Shown: positions 1 through 11,270 of the stretch, piece by piece
Layout of the letters: every line of letters begins with the position of its first letter
How positions within the stretch are numbered: position 1 is the stretch's first letter
Assembly (NCBI GenBank): GCA_001510575.1
Contig: LNGK01000010.1
Location: 1,516,808-1,580,807 of the forward strand
DNA from: Knoxdaviesia capensis
Taxonomy: Eukaryota; Ascomycota; Sordariomycetes; Microascales; Gondwanamycetaceae
Length of the DNA stretch: 64,000 nt
Direction of reading: 5' to 3'
Notes under the pieces: generated by a model
Databases searched by the model: none
Told to the model about the DNA's origin: nothing
What the model saw: the letters and a program-made list of their open reading frames with translations, nothing else
Program-made: the position numbers and the translations under genes

Positions 1-685
1 CCCCACACGTACTGTACACGTTCCCCAAGTTGTCCGCCATCTTCTATCGACGAGTACTTATCTCCAGATGCAGAGGGCACACTGTGTAGGGCATGTAAGG
101 GCACGTAAGAAGACATCAGAAAAGATAAAAAGAAAATAAGAAAAAACAATCCTCTGTTTTGCTTACACCGGACCTTTTGGAAGAGACAGACAGATACTTG
201 TGCCAGACGCCACCACCACCACCAGAGCATTGACCCGTAAAACCAACACACTCACTGGCTTAACCCGCCCTTCCAGGAAACGCCGCCCGGTGGTGACCGG
301 AGCTATCACGTCAACTCACTTTTTTTTGTCTTCCCCCTCCGTTCTGACAGGAAAGCTCGGAGTTTTTTTGGGGGGGTTTTTTACACTGCCTGTACTTTCT
401 TCTGGTACAAGTCCACATGAGACGAAGGATATTCAATCTGTAGATACGCAAGACTACAAACGTCAGGATGAGCGAGTGACTTTCCGAAGATCTACCTGGT
501 TGACCGTAGGCTGGTCCAGAATCGTGCACACAGGCAGGCATGAACACCTCATCCAGCACCACAGACACGCACATACACATAGGTGAGGTGCACACACTTG
601 TAGCACCACACACAACATGCCGTTCTTCTCTCCCTCCCCTCTAGCTACTGCAGACACCTGCCTCCCTCTCTTCTGCAGCCACGTG

Positions 686-1342
686 TTACACACCACTACC
701 ACGCAACCCACGCACGCCACCGAACGCCAGCCAGAGAGAAAGCAAAAGAATGGGAAGCGTGTTTAAACCCTCCGGCCAGAAAAAAAAAGAAAGAAAAAAA
801 AAAGGCGCCCAGCTGAGAATTGAGGATCCCCTCCAAGCAAACGCTAACCTGCACGACAGGCTTGCGTCTGTCTGTCTTGTCCTGAGAAAAGTCGCAACAG
901 CAGCCCGCCCATAAAAAAGTCCAGAGGATTGCCTCACCACGTAAAACACCCCGACAATGCTAACCCGATATGCAGAGAGCCAACAAGAGGAGCAGAAATA
1001 AGTTGTGCATGTGCGTCCATCATTCAGGCGCACACGCCAACCCACCAATGTCTCATAGGCCTGCCAGCACAGACTCCGGCACCCACAGGGAAACCAGAAA
1101 AACAAGACTCTCGCGGGATCTCTGGCGCACATCATTCGCATCGGGCATAGCACCTCGGTCACGGGCCCATGAGCTGTACACCCCATTGACATCAACCTAG
1201 AAAAGGTTAAAAACCTCTGGTGCGCCGCGAAAAGACTGTTAGCAACGTTCAACAGGCCACGCAGGACAGAGACAAGATACGTGACAAGACATCTGCGCAG
1301 TGTGATCAGTTCTCCAAGGTGAACATAGTATTTTTCAATCAT
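686..1342 (-). CDS. Doubtful hypothetical ORF, 218 codons
   Basis: A genuine ATG at 1342 opens a 218-codon frame on the minus strand. The translation is rich in Cys, Trp and Phe. Its C-terminal third contains a Phe/Trp-rich stretch that comes simply from A-runs on the plus strand. I recognise no domain, signal peptide or family. The base composition is unlike the GC-rich exons of the confident genes in this window, and there is no clear promoter. It could be a species-specific gene, but a chance open frame is at least as likely. It is listed only because it is the longest ATG-initiated frame in this part of the window. Confidence 0.15.
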   Translation of the reverse strand: MIEKYYVHLGELITLRRCLVTYLVSVLRGLLNVANSLFAAHQRFLTFSRLMSMGCTAHGPVTEVLCPMRMMCARDPARVLFFWFPCGCRSLCWQAYETLVGWRVRLNDGRTCTTYFCSSCWLSAYRVSIVGVFYVVRQSSGLFYGRAAVATFLRTRQTDASLSCRLAFAWRGSSILSWAPFFFLSFFFWPEGLNTLPILLLSLWLAFGGVRGLRGSGV

Positions 1343-1382
1343 GATGATAGAACTATCAGATGAATAAATATGAAAAAAGTCA

Positions 1383-2650
1383 TCATAACTGCGCAGACAC
1401 GTTGTCGAGGGTCACTGCCCCTGTCTCGTTGTCTTTTTTTTCTCGGGATGCACCACAACTTACACGGGCATTGAATACATGAATCAGGGTTTCATCTAGA
1501 CGAATACTTGTCTCTACAACCTCTGGATGCAAGGTTAGCTTCTCGGTGTACGGTATGAGACAGGACAACCCGCAAAGAGGTTGTACATCAGACAAAATGG
1601 AGAAAAGGCCTGAAAGTCAAGAGAGAAAACAAAGTTAGCATGTATAAGGGCAAAGACCGGTGTTCGTCCCGTGGGGTAAGCCAACGAAGGACTTGTTCCT
1701 TGCAAAACGCCGAAAACGCCGAAAACATAGCAACATACATATAAATCAGAGTGTTAAAAATGGTTTCACGCTGGCTTCAACAGATATAGTTGGGCCATCA
1801 AACAGTGTGAATATCAAGTTCATCAGAAAATCCTGTATAAAAGGGGAGCGCCCGAATATACATGTTCAACGGATACTATCATATCCGGGAGGGATTACTG
1901 TGTATGTACCTGCTCCACAAGAACGGTTAGTAGGCATGTCCATAGCAATAGCATCGTCCCCCAAAACCTCCGCTCCGAGGTATCCCAGGAGTTTTGATAT
2001 CGACATGACACTTATTTTCCGGGTTCTTAAATCAGATGACGAGATATCAACAAGAGGACCTCTCGGCCTCCACCACAAGGTTTGTACGCCTTGTTTTTCA
2101 GCGGTGGAGGAGTCGAGGCTCATTGTGTCCGCCCGTTCGTCAGGGTTCATCATATAACCACGGAAAAAGAACAGCCGAGCTCGGCAATTGCCCAGTGTCA
2201 CACCGAGACTCTGTATGGAGGCTGAGGGAGAGCAAAAGGCGCCAGAGGGTAATGTGGCTTCGAGATGTTCGGTGGGAGGATGTCGATTTGGAGTACTTGT
2301 GCTTTACCTGAATGGGACGACCACAACAACCAGTTAGCAAGGAGGATTCCAACGTGCAGGAAGATTTGGTTAAGGGGGAAAGGAAATCATGTCCACAATT
2401 CTTGCTCTTGTCAGACAAGGCTGAAACTATTAACAACAGGATCGACATAGTGTATTCGGATTGAGGAATCCCATGAGTCGTTTAGATCATCACCCAAGAG
2501 TATTCGAATTGAGACTTTCCACCAGCAGGCACCTGTACACGTTCCAACTAACCTTTTGAGATTTATAAATCCGGTACTCATCACACCAATTGTCAGTTCC
2601 GGTGCTGTTCAGCTACCGGAGCATCACTACAGTCCTATTCTGTATCACAA
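1383..2650 (-). pseudogene. Possible decayed gene of unknown identity
   Basis: Read on the minus strand from about 2650 down to 1383, protein-like segments follow one another in shifting frames. They lie at about 2640-2450, 2430-2210 (broken by stops), 2201-1866, about 1840-1740 and 1595-1383. The piece at 2201-1866 spans 111 codons and the one at 1595-1383 spans 70. The piece near 1800 contains a fluent hydrophobic/polar stretch around FTLFDGPTISVEA. The GC content is lower than in the confident genes. I do not recognise the product. A competing plus-strand open frame covers 1660-2157 but has no ATG. Frame changes could also be introns, so calling this a pseudogene is an inference. Confidence 0.25.
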
Positions 2651-3067
2651 CGCCATACAGTTAGCTAACAAACGCCAAAGACAGCACGACTGCAAGCTAG
2701 GACTTGAGAGTCTGCGCAGATCCAATGGAAACTGCCAGAAGAGGTTGCTCAGTGTAATTCTAGAGTATTTTGTGTGATCACCATGGTTTGGTAAGATTTG
2801 GATTGTTCGTGTAAAGGAGTCATCACCGCGACCTGGAAGATGTTGCTTTTTTTCTCAAAAGCAATGGTAGGAAGGAAGAGAGGGATGTATCATACTTGAA
2901 CCTACTCGCCATTGCGCCTCTACGAGACGAAAGCGTGCTCCTCTCTTCGCAATGCGGGTGAAGCTCTCTCTGGTGTTTGTTCAGAAGTGAAGTTGGAGAG
3001 GAAAAAAAAGATTTTCGCCTGTGGTCCAGCTTTTGTGTAGAAATTGTGCAGCTCCGGAAAAGGTGGG

Positions 3068-3095
3068 GCCTTATATAAGCGCGATTATATAAGCT
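3068..3095 (+). promoter_or_regulatory. Twin TATA-like elements
   Basis: Two copies of TTATATAAGC occur about 17 bp apart, roughly 345 bp upstream of the ATG at 3435. They are plausible core-promoter TATA elements for that gene. The assignment is from sequence only. Confidence 0.35.
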
Positions 3096-3434
3096 TCCCC
3101 TTTGATCGTGCTTACGTGGACACCACAGGCCGGTCGGAAGCCAAGGAGCAGCTAACGTGTTATCCGGCCAATCAGAAACGCAGACGGCGCCTGTCAGCGC
3201 CCTGTATCTCAGGCAGTAAGCCAGGCCTCCGGCTCACTAGTCTCCCCCGCGTGCACGATAAAGAGAACCTCCGGGCACGCCCGAATTTGTAGGCTTCCGT
3301 ATTTCTCTTCATCTACACAACACAATTCAGCATTTCCGGTTGTTTGGATTGAAAAAACACCCTCATTGAACGCTCATTGCCATCATCGGCCCATCACGAC
3401 AGAGGGACTACTCGCTAATTCCTCTTTCGCAACG

Positions 3435-4760
3435 ATGTCAGCCGTAGCGGGTATGTGGGCTCCAGCAGCCCTGCGTCTGCTGCGACTGGCCGTCAATAAG
3501 ACGTCCCGCGTCGTCCGCTCCAAGCTCTCGACCGCCGCCCGCACTGCCCAAGGCACCCACTCCGGCCGCCAACAGCACGTCCGCCCAACCTCAACCCTCC
3601 ACCAGCGCCGCTCTCCGCGATCGGCCGCCCGCGCCGCCGCCCACGGCGCCCACCACCACAATGCCTCGTCGCACGCCGCCGCGGTGTTCCAGCGCTTCTT
3701 CAGCTCGGGGGCCTCTGCGCGCGGTGGCGCGTCCAGCGCCGCCGCCCAGCTGCACGCCGCGCGCATCCAGCTTGCGGCCACCAACACCGGGCGGCTGCTG
3801 AGCCAGTTCCCCGGCCGAGCGCCGTTCGCCAACACGCTGCGGCCCAACCTGACGGGTGGGGCGCTGCCCCGCACGGCCGGTGGATACGCCGCCGGCGCCA
3901 GCGGCCGCGGCGCGCGCTACTTCTCGCACACGCCGGCGGCGCCCGCGCAGGTCGTGCAGAACGTCACGGCGGCGGTGCGCGCGTTCTGGCTCTCGGGCCA
4001 GCGCGCGCACTTCGACGGCGCCGACGCCTTCGGCAACCCGCGCTACCGCGCCGTGTCGGCGCTGCAGGACAAGGTGCGCCGCGTGGCCGCCGAGACCACG
4101 CGCCAGCTCGCGCCCGGCGCCTTTGTCGACTTCCCCCTGTCGCCCACCATCACCGCGCTCAGCCCGCTGGCCGCCGCCTTCCCCATCTCGTGTGCCGTTG
4201 CCGGCCTCAAGTCCGAGACCGTCGCCGCGGCCACCCTCAACGCCGACGGCCTGCTGACCGAGCTGTCGATCGACTTTGCCCGCGCGTTCAAGGACCTGTC
4301 GGCCATCTTCGGCGACTTGCAGCGGCTGGCGGTGCTGGGCGACCTGCCGATCTCGCTGGAGAAGGCCAACACCATCCGCATCCGCTTCCCGGGCGTTGAC
4401 GCCGGCACGCTCGAGCGGCTGTGCGATGACCTGGAGCTGCAGCGGGGGATCATCGGCCAGGACCCGGATTTCGATGCGTCGGCCGGTGTCTCTGTTGCGC
4501 TCCGGTTCCCGTTCGCGCCAGAGTCGAGTGCTGCCAAGACCCTCACCTCGCCGGGCGGATCGCTTCGGTCGGTCGACAGCGGCGAGCTGGAGGAAGCGTA
4601 CTTCGACGTTGGTGTCAACCCCTGGCTCTCCGACCCGGAGGGGTATGGGACCATGTCGCCGGAAACATGCTCCGGGGAGCACGTCTCTGAGGATTTCGAG
4701 GGATTGGAAGGAATCTATCGGTTCCTGGAAGAATGTGACCGGGCTCAGAATCGGATCTGA
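3435..4760 (+). CDS. Conserved fungal protein, 'casein kinase II beta 2 subunit'-type (441 aa)
   Basis: This is a single-exon gene of 441 codons. The start is the ATG at 3435, which has A at -3. The frame extends 23 codons upstream only through a TTG. The first ~180 residues are rich in Ala, Arg, Ser and His and poor in acidic residues, as expected of a mitochondrial presequence with a disordered extension. The conserved part starts near residue 185 (RGARYFSHTPAAPAQVV) and continues through a predicted folded region to about residue 370. The tail is acidic, ending near GLEGIYRFLEECD. I recognise the core as a fungal family often named 'casein kinase II beta 2 subunit' in databases. The four-cysteine zinc finger of true CK2 beta is absent, so the kinase-subunit role should not be assumed. 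Mitochondrial location is inferred. The downstream neighbour HCR1 is on the same strand. Confidence 0.8.
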   Translation: MSAVAGMWAPAALRLLRLAVNKTSRVVRSKLSTAARTAQGTHSGRQQHVRPTSTLHQRRSPRSAARAAAHGAHHHNASSHAAAVFQRFFSSGASARGGASSAAAQLHAARIQLAATNTGRLLSQFPGRAPFANTLRPNLTGGALPRTAGGYAAGASGRGARYFSHTPAAPAQVVQNVTAAVRAFWLSGQRAHFDGADAFGNPRYRAVSALQDKVRRVAAETTRQLAPGAFVDFPLSPTITALSPLAAAFPISCAVAGLKSETVAAATLNADGLLTELSIDFARAFKDLSAIFGDLQRLAVLGDLPISLEKANTIRIRFPGVDAGTLERLCDDLELQRGIIGQDPDFDASAGVSVALRFPFAPESSAAKTLTSPGGSLRSVDSGELEEAYFDVGVNPWLSDPEGYGTMSPETCSGEHVSEDFEGLEGIYRFLEECDRAQNRI

Positions 4761-6838
4761 GCCCTCACATCGGAGTTGATTCTCTGTTTGCTTTTTCTGC
4801 TGTAGCCCTACATAGTATCGGGACTGGGCGGTCAGTCGTCCTCCTGTGTGTGTAATCCACTTCTTGCCTTTTGTTTTCATTCCTGTTCATACCCACCCCA
4901 GCCAGTCTGTACAAGAGCCTTTTGGCTCAAGGCTGATGTTGCTGGACAGAGATTCACTCGTTAGCTATATTTTCTTTAGTCCATGTTATATTTTACACAT
5001 TTAGGTTTTGCCAGTTCCGACTGTGACGTGCACGCTTATATATACATTCCCATTTCAGCCCTATGGTTCATTCCATGCAGTCAACAATTTCGCCTCACCG
5101 CCGTATTGCAGGCCACTATCAGGTGAGAGTCGGGCCACCCCAGGTCGAAACCAGGTCATCGCCGTTCAGCCTTGTCCTTCGCCGAAGCCCACGGATTCTT
5201 CATTTTCAGTGTTTGAGGAAAAGACATGATCGTCCGTACTGTGCAAATCCCGGCCTCTTGTGCACCAAATCTGCCCGATTTCACCCAAACTTCCCACTAT
5301 CACATCGTCTACCCCCCACCATCCCTGCCCGATGGTCGGTAAGAGCACACAAGTGTGCGAGAAACACAGCGGTGAGCAACTAGCGGCCCAGCAACGGCTC
5401 CCTCTCCCGCCTGCATCATGCACGGCGAACCCATTCCTGCCACCGGCCGCGTCTTGATAGGCTGTGTGATATTTGCAATGTCAGGTACCGGCGGTCGGTT
5501 GGGTATCTTTCCCCCCAAGATAGCCAACTACCCACACAAACTGGCAGGTCTTTTCACCCAACTTTGGGCCGGGACTTCCATGTATATGTGGCATGATGTC
5601 ATTGCTGTCGGTTTTCCACCTGAAATCAGGTTGTGGGGTGTGTCGTCGGCGTGCTTTCTGGTGTCTTGGGCTGGTATAACCCAAACCCACACCGACTGCA
5701 GGTTCCTCTCGTGGGAAACAAGCGTGATAGGGTTAGAACACGCGTAGAACAATGCAGAGCGAACAATGACTGGGCTTCATTCGCGGGGTACCTGTGAAGA
5801 GGGTTCGCTTAATTAACCCTACATACGTACCGCTCAACGCGTGGCCGGCCAAGACCCCTAGTTATCGTTCAGGGCACACACATTCCGTTGGCTATTTGTC
5901 GTCTGTTCCGGTTTCTTTGTTGTTTCAACTGCTGGCCCGTCTCTCCCGTCATTCCCCGTCTCTCTGTTTGCCCTGCTTTTTTTGGCTGCTCTCGGACACT
6001 GTTTGTGACACGGGAATTCACATCTTGGTGAGGATCCGTTGATGCCCAACACGGTTGGGCCTGAACCCAATTGAAACTTCCGTAGCAGAACGTGGCTTAC
6101 ACAAATGTGCTGCGGTATAGGGGCGTCATCGGAGGAAATAGCAGTGCTGTACCCCCTGGAGCGCACTGTAAAATCAGGGAGTGGGTCACTATACGGCGAA
6201 GGGACTCCGGCTTGTCAACCCCTCCATGATTTCGCTCTGAGGACATCTTCTCTAGACATGCACCATCAAGTCAATAAGCCCTGAAGAAAACCAGGAAGAA
6301 ATCTATGGAAGTACCAATAGCTATATTTAACCAAAACACAAACAAAGGCCAGAAAATTAATAGAAAATCCCGCCATAAAAGGGGCTGCTGCAATATGACT
6401 CTTTATCTCTCCACGATAAAGACCATGTCATCCCACCAAGAATGAGACCCAGCAAGTACCTGCCCCCACATATAAACTTTACCCTGCCCACAAGTACCTT
6501 TTTATATCACAACCCCACCTTCTATCTAAACCCACAAACCCTCAAAATTATTTTTTTCCCAAGTACTCGATTTCAGTGTCTAAGCACTATAAAGAAAAGA
6601 ACGAAAAAACACAGCCCGTAAGTTTTTTTCACCTCCTAAAACTTCTTTGGCGTTCTATTTTTTTCCTTTCCTGCTTCTTCCTTTCTTGTTTCTTCTAACC
6701 AAACACAACCTCGTCCTATTTGAAGGCTTTTTCGTTCTTCCTCTTCTCAACTCTCTCAACATCACGATCGCTTCCCTTCAACACCTACAAGTTTCTTTTT
6801 TTAACGACCTCATTCATTAAAAGCATTCTGACATCATC
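4761..6838. other. Intergenic region between 3435-4760 gene and HCR1
   Basis: This stretch holds the 3' flank of the upstream gene and the AT-rich 5' flank of HCR1. The latter has TATA-like runs near 6372 and 6466 and a pyrimidine-rich leader from about 6650. A 109-codon ATG frame at 5418-5747 has no recognisable domain and is not called as a gene. Confidence 0.6.
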
Positions 6839-8127
6839 ATGCCTCCCAAGAAGCAGTGGGGTAAGTGAAATTCTCTGGAACCCCCCTCAGTATCACAGGC
6901 AAAAAAAAGCGTGCGCACAAAACCGGTTGAAACCACCAAATTTGTGGCATCATGCCTTGTTCTCTCTCGATAAAATGTTGATAGCCTCACTACTGTCTCA
7001 TTCCCCACTACTTCCTTCTCTTTCTCTTTTCAGCACTGGTAACTAATCCGAGATGTCTCCATACAGAAGACGAGGAGGAGTCCGAGTCCTCCAGCGGCTC
7101 GGTCTCGCCTGTTGTGGCCCCGATGCGCCGCCTGAACAAGTTCGACGACGAGGAGGCTGCCGATAGTGACGTACGTGTCCCGATACACCCCGATGCTTCC
7201 ACCCCGTTTCTCCGAAATCCTCTTTCCGGCGGGGCACAGTGTGGCTGTGGAAATCCACCCCCGATACCGAAATATCCGATATGAAATGGAGACTTTGGCT
7301 TTCTAACAACTCGTGTTCTACACATTTCAGGTGCTCTCCGACTGGGACGCCGAAGACTCGGAGGTCGAGCGCGAGAAGGCCAAGAAGGCCGCCGAGGCCA
7401 AGGCCAAGGCCGACGCCGAAGCCGCGACCAAGAAGAAGAAGAGCAAGGCCGAGCGCATTGCCGAGCACCAGGCCGAGCGCCAGCGCCAGCACCTGGACGG
7501 CGACGATAGCGACGTCGAGTCCGAGGCGGCGGCGCGCGAGCGCCTGCGCCGCACCGAGAAGGAGTCCGACCTGCGCCACGCCGAGGACCTGTTCGGCGAC
7601 ATCGGCGTCAGTGCTAACCGCAAGGGCGCCACCATCGGCACCGCCGTGGTCGTTGACGCGCGCGACCCCACCAGCACCATCAACCTGACCACCATGCCGC
7701 TCTTCAACCCGGTCACCAAGGACCAGTTCGCCGCCATGCGCAGCACGCTCGTGCCGCTGCTGCTGCAGTCGGCCAAGAAGGCCCACTACGGCCTGTTTCT
7801 CCAGGAGTTCTGCAAGCAGTTGGCCAAGGACCTGCCCAGCGACCAGATCAAGAAGATCTCGAGCACCCTAGCCACCCTCAGCAACGAGAAGATGAAGGAG
7901 GAGAAGGCCGCCGACAAGGGCGGCAAGAAGACCAAGGCCCAGAAGACCAAGTCGGTGCTGGTGGCTAGCCGCCCCACGGCCACCGACACGAACTCGTACG
8001 AGGACGCCTTTGGCGAGTGAGTTTTCTGCCCTCTCTCTTTTGGAATCCCTTTCTTCGGGACGCCTTTCAGTCACTAACCGTACCCCCTCTCGTTTCTTTC
8101 AACCTAAATAGTGACGACTTCATGTGA
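6839..8127 (+). CDS. HCR1: Eukaryotic translation initiation factor 3 subunit J (275 aa, 4 exons)
   Basis: eIF3j/Hcr1 binds the 40S subunit decoding centre with eIF3 and acts in initiation and ribosome recycling in the cytoplasm. Exons are 6839-6860, 7067-7170, 7331-8016 and 8112-8127, 828 nt in all. The first exon is only 22 nt (MPPKKQW plus one base) and the last codes for the closing DDDFM residues. Introns are GT-AG (GTAAGT, GTACGT, GTGAGT donors), with CTAAT or CTAAC branch sites before each acceptor. The protein has the family layout: a short acidic Trp-containing N-terminus, an acidic serine patch, then a long Lys/Glu/Ala-rich coiled coil (about residues 50-115). The conserved C-terminal region contains NLTTMPLFNP and YGLFLQEFCKQLAKDL. 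The length fits the family. The reading frame appears to stop at 8020 unless the last intron is removed. Confidence 0.93.
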
Positions 8128-9975
8128 ACGCTTCGCCAGCTCTCTTCTCCCTGGTCTTCCTCCCCCCTCAGGCCCCCAGACAGCATCTTCCAGTGTTCCC
8201 CGGATGGGGACCGAAGACTCCCTTTTATCTCCCCTCTCCTGTGTCCTCTCCTCTTTTCTTTCGCTGTCCATTACATCGCTCGTATTCCAGAAAGAAATGT
8301 GTTGTTTGCATCGCCCCAAATGAATGCCCACTGCCCCTTTTTCTCCTCGTCGTCTCCTTGCAAATGTTTTGTTTTCAACTCCTCATTGAATCAAGCACAT
8401 AACTCCATCCGGCCCAAGGGCCGTCTCTTCAGAGCCGGCATATAGGGTTCTATTTTCATAACAGGGGCCTACGGCCGGTCCCCTCCCCCAGTCTCTCTGG
8501 TTTAGTCTCAAGGTTACTTCCGGTTCCACGATGTGCAATGAAATGACCGCGAACGTGGCCTTAGCCGAGACTTCTTGAAAATGGGCAAGACAAGATAGTA
8601 TTCACGAGGCACCTTGCCGATTCAAGCAGACAATTCTGATCTGTCCGCACGAAGGAAATCTTCAGGCTCTCCTGGGACTATCCCCTGTCCTGTCGTCCTC
8701 CTGGCCAGGGTTGGTGTCCAATCTGGCAGCAACGCCAAACACTACGTCCTCTTTTCTGTGTTCCTCGCACCTCAACTCACCTGGTCTCCGTTCTCGTGGA
8801 AACCCGCCACGTTTGTCTCGACTTCCATCGCTCTGCGCCCGAGAAGCGTAAATAACCCCGCCTCCTCCTCTCATCGGTTCATATTCTCGAGACTGTGTCC
8901 GGTGGCCAGCCTCGTCGCTGTCCGTCTGCCCCTCGCAGGAGACTTGATCCTCCCCCCTCCCTTCTTCTTTTTCTTTTCTGTGAGATCTGCGTGCCCGGTG
9001 GAACTGAAGTAAGGTGTGAGGAAGCGGAAGTCCGGGGGGGAGATTTGGCTTCCGTTTTCTTCTTTTCTGCAATCGTTGCGTCTATTGGTTTTTTCATGTT
9101 CCCGAGTGAAGTGAAGTCTGGGGCTGATTCACTCCAGCTGAGCTCTAATAAAACTGCCATCTTTTTGTCTTCTTTTTTTTTCTCTTCGTGTCCCTTTGTT
9201 TTTCTTTCTGTTGAATCTTTGGACTTCCAGTTCTGCTGTCATCTTGCTGCATTTACCTCGCATTTTTCGTGTCGGCGATCTGCTCCTGAAGACGGATATC
9301 ACATGAAGCTTTTTTCTGCGTGGTGTTCCCTGGTAGACTCATTCCCCTGCATCATAGATTACTTGTTTCAATTTTGTTTCTTTCTCTCGGTATTTGCTCT
9401 CTTCATACTTTCAACCGCTCGTGTATCTTCATGTGAAACCCCCTTGCTTGAACCTGTCCCAGGTAAAATTTCCGTGAGAACAAACCTCTGCAGTGGCCAT
9501 CGTCTGATCGTGATAGTTGGCATGCAACAGGCTAAGGGTTACATTAGGGTTGGCATCTAGGGCCAAGGCACGTCACGTCACATGACTTGCGGGACCGTCA
9601 GGGAAGCTCAATTTCGCCAGCTTGTGGGTGCCGAACCTGGGGCGGGCTCCGTTTTCCATCCTCGCCCGCCGGGATTTCCGAACCTCGCTCACCGCGAAAC
9701 CGTCTCAACTGCCGCCGCCCCAACTTCACCCAACCCACCCGAAGAGCCCGCCTGTCCCCCCTCCTTGCGCCTCGTCCCATTGCATCCCTGCAAACGTGAT
9801 CCTGCGGACTTTTCCCGTCCCGTCCGACACTCTCGAAAAAACCCCGCCGATTATCCCCCGACCGGAGAGAGAGAAGAAGAGCTATGCCGTCGCCGTGAGG
9901 GTCATTCTGTCGTCCAACCGCCCACATAGTATACATATCTACACACACACACACACATACAACCAAGCTTTCAGC
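8128..9975. other. Intergenic region between HCR1 and PER1
   Basis: This is pyrimidine-rich spacer. A 221-codon frame at 8895-9560 begins with GTG and lies in T/C-rich DNA, where stop codons are rare. I do not consider it a gene. A CA-repeat leader (about 9941-9957) lies just before the PER1 start. Confidence 0.6.
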
Positions 9976-11270
9976 ATGCGGAGTCCGCTGTCTGCCGCCG
10001 GCTGCGGCCGGGGCGCGTCGGCTGCGGTGCTGGCGCTGGTTGCGCTGGCGCTGGTGACGGGAGCGGCGGCGTCGATCGGCGACCGGCTGCCCGAGTTCGC
10101 CGAGTGCATGGAGGTCGGTGTGCTGTCCTCTCTCGGGCCGTCTCATCGGTCTGTCGGCGCTGTTCTATATGCTAACTACCCTGCACCCAGGTCTGCCACG
10201 TTCGAAACTGCGACCCGCGAGATCCGACTCCCATCCGTACGTCCCCGCATTTTCCCTCCGTTTCCTCCGTGGCCTCGTCCGGCCCCATTCTCGACACCCC
10301 GCCATAGTCCCCCCGTCCCCTGCTTCTCGATATACGCGTTCAACAAGAACTAACCCCGCGTCTTCCCCTTCTAGCCCTACACCGCCGCCTGCTCTTCTGG
10401 ACCTGCGCGTCGGAGTGCGACTACGCCTGCCAGCACATCATCACCGACCGGCGCGTGGCGGCCGGCCAGCCGATCGTGCAGTACCACGGCAAGTGGCCGT
10501 TTGTGCGCGTGCTCGGCATGCAGGAGCCGTTCAGCGTGCTCTGCAGCCTCGGCAACCTGTGGGCGCACGCCCGCGGGCTGCAGCAGCTGCGCGCGCAGAT
10601 CCCGGCGGCGTACCCGCTGCGGCGCTACTACGAGGCCATGGCGCTGGTCAGCTGCGCGGCGTGGTTCTTCAGCACGGCGTTCCACACGCGCGACTTCCGC
10701 GCCACCGAGCAGCTCGACTACTTCGCCGCCGGCGCCACCGTCATGTACGGCCTGTTCTACACCGTCGTGCGGCTCGCGCGGCTGGACGTGCCGACGCCGC
10801 GCCGCCAGTCGCTGCTGCGGCTGTGGACCACGCTGTGCGCGGCGTGCTACGCGCTGCACGTCGCCTACCTGACGCTCGTGCGCTGGGACTACTCGTACAA
10901 CATGACCGCGAACGTCGTCGTCGGCCTGCTGCAGAACTCGCTGTGGTCGTGGTTCAGCATCCATGCGTGGCGCACGTCGCGCAGCTGGTGGGCCACCTGG
11001 CCCGGGCTGGTCGTGGCGTGGATCATGTTGGTCATGAGCCTGGAGCTGTTTGACTTCCCGCCGTGGTGGCGCGCGGTCGACGCGCACAGCTTGTGGCATC
11101 TGGGCACTATTGTTCCTGCGTGTATCTGGTATAAGTACGTTTCCCTCTCCTCTCGTATCGTGATTCGCCGTTGTATGGTGGTTGTCTGACTGACTGTTTG
11201 GCGCAACAGCTTCCTGGTCCAAGACGCCCGCCATGATATTGCAAGCACACGCGCACGCACCAAGAAATAA
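9976..11270 (+). CDS. PER1: Per1-like GPI-anchor lipid remodelling protein (334 aa, 4 exons)
   Basis: Per1 (PGAP3 in animals) is an ER membrane enzyme of the CREST superfamily. It removes the sn-2 acyl chain from GPI anchors before new fatty acid is attached. Exons are 9976-10113, 10191-10236, 10375-11134 and 11210-11270 (1,005 nt). Branch sites such as GCTAAC at 10171 precede the acceptors. An N-terminal hydrophobic signal (residues ~15-34) precedes the conserved SIGDRLPEFAEC start of the mature protein. Cys-rich lumenal motifs follow (CHVRNC; WTCASECDYACQH), then QYHGKWPF, MQEPFSVL and seven hydrophobic segments. CREST catalytic-type residues are visible: S, H and D in FFSTAFHTRDF, and HSLWH in the last membrane segment. 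The first donor (GTCGGT) is weak but keeps the family sequence intact. Apart from its start at 10455, no long single frame covers the whole gene, because short 5' exons carry the signal peptide. Confidence 0.93.

Larger units (their letters stand above)
1..3434. other. Gene-free 5' segment with decayed coding-like tract
   Basis: I see no intact gene here. Positions 1-1380 are spacer with A-runs, apart from one long minus-strand open frame at 686-1342. Positions about 1383-2650 carry coding-like segments on the minus strand whose frame changes repeatedly (see findings). Positions 2780-3434 are the upstream region of the gene starting at 3435. Confidence 0.6.

Noticed and set aside
3366..3434. 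Upstream extension of the first gene by 23 codons
   Set aside because: It begins with TTG. The ATG at 3435 has a good context and begins the presequence.
3591..4880. 429-codon minus-strand frame over the first gene
   Set aside because: It is antisense to a GC-rich conserved exon, where stops are rare on the opposite strand. Its translation is Arg/Gly-rich with no domain.
5418..5747. 109-codon ATG frame
   Set aside because: It has no recognisable domain, no coding-like GC rise and no splice context. It is probably chance.
8895..9560. 221-codon plus-strand frame between HCR1 and PER1
   Set aside because: It starts with GTG in T/C-rich DNA where stop codons are depleted. The product is Phe/Ser/Leu-rich with no domain.
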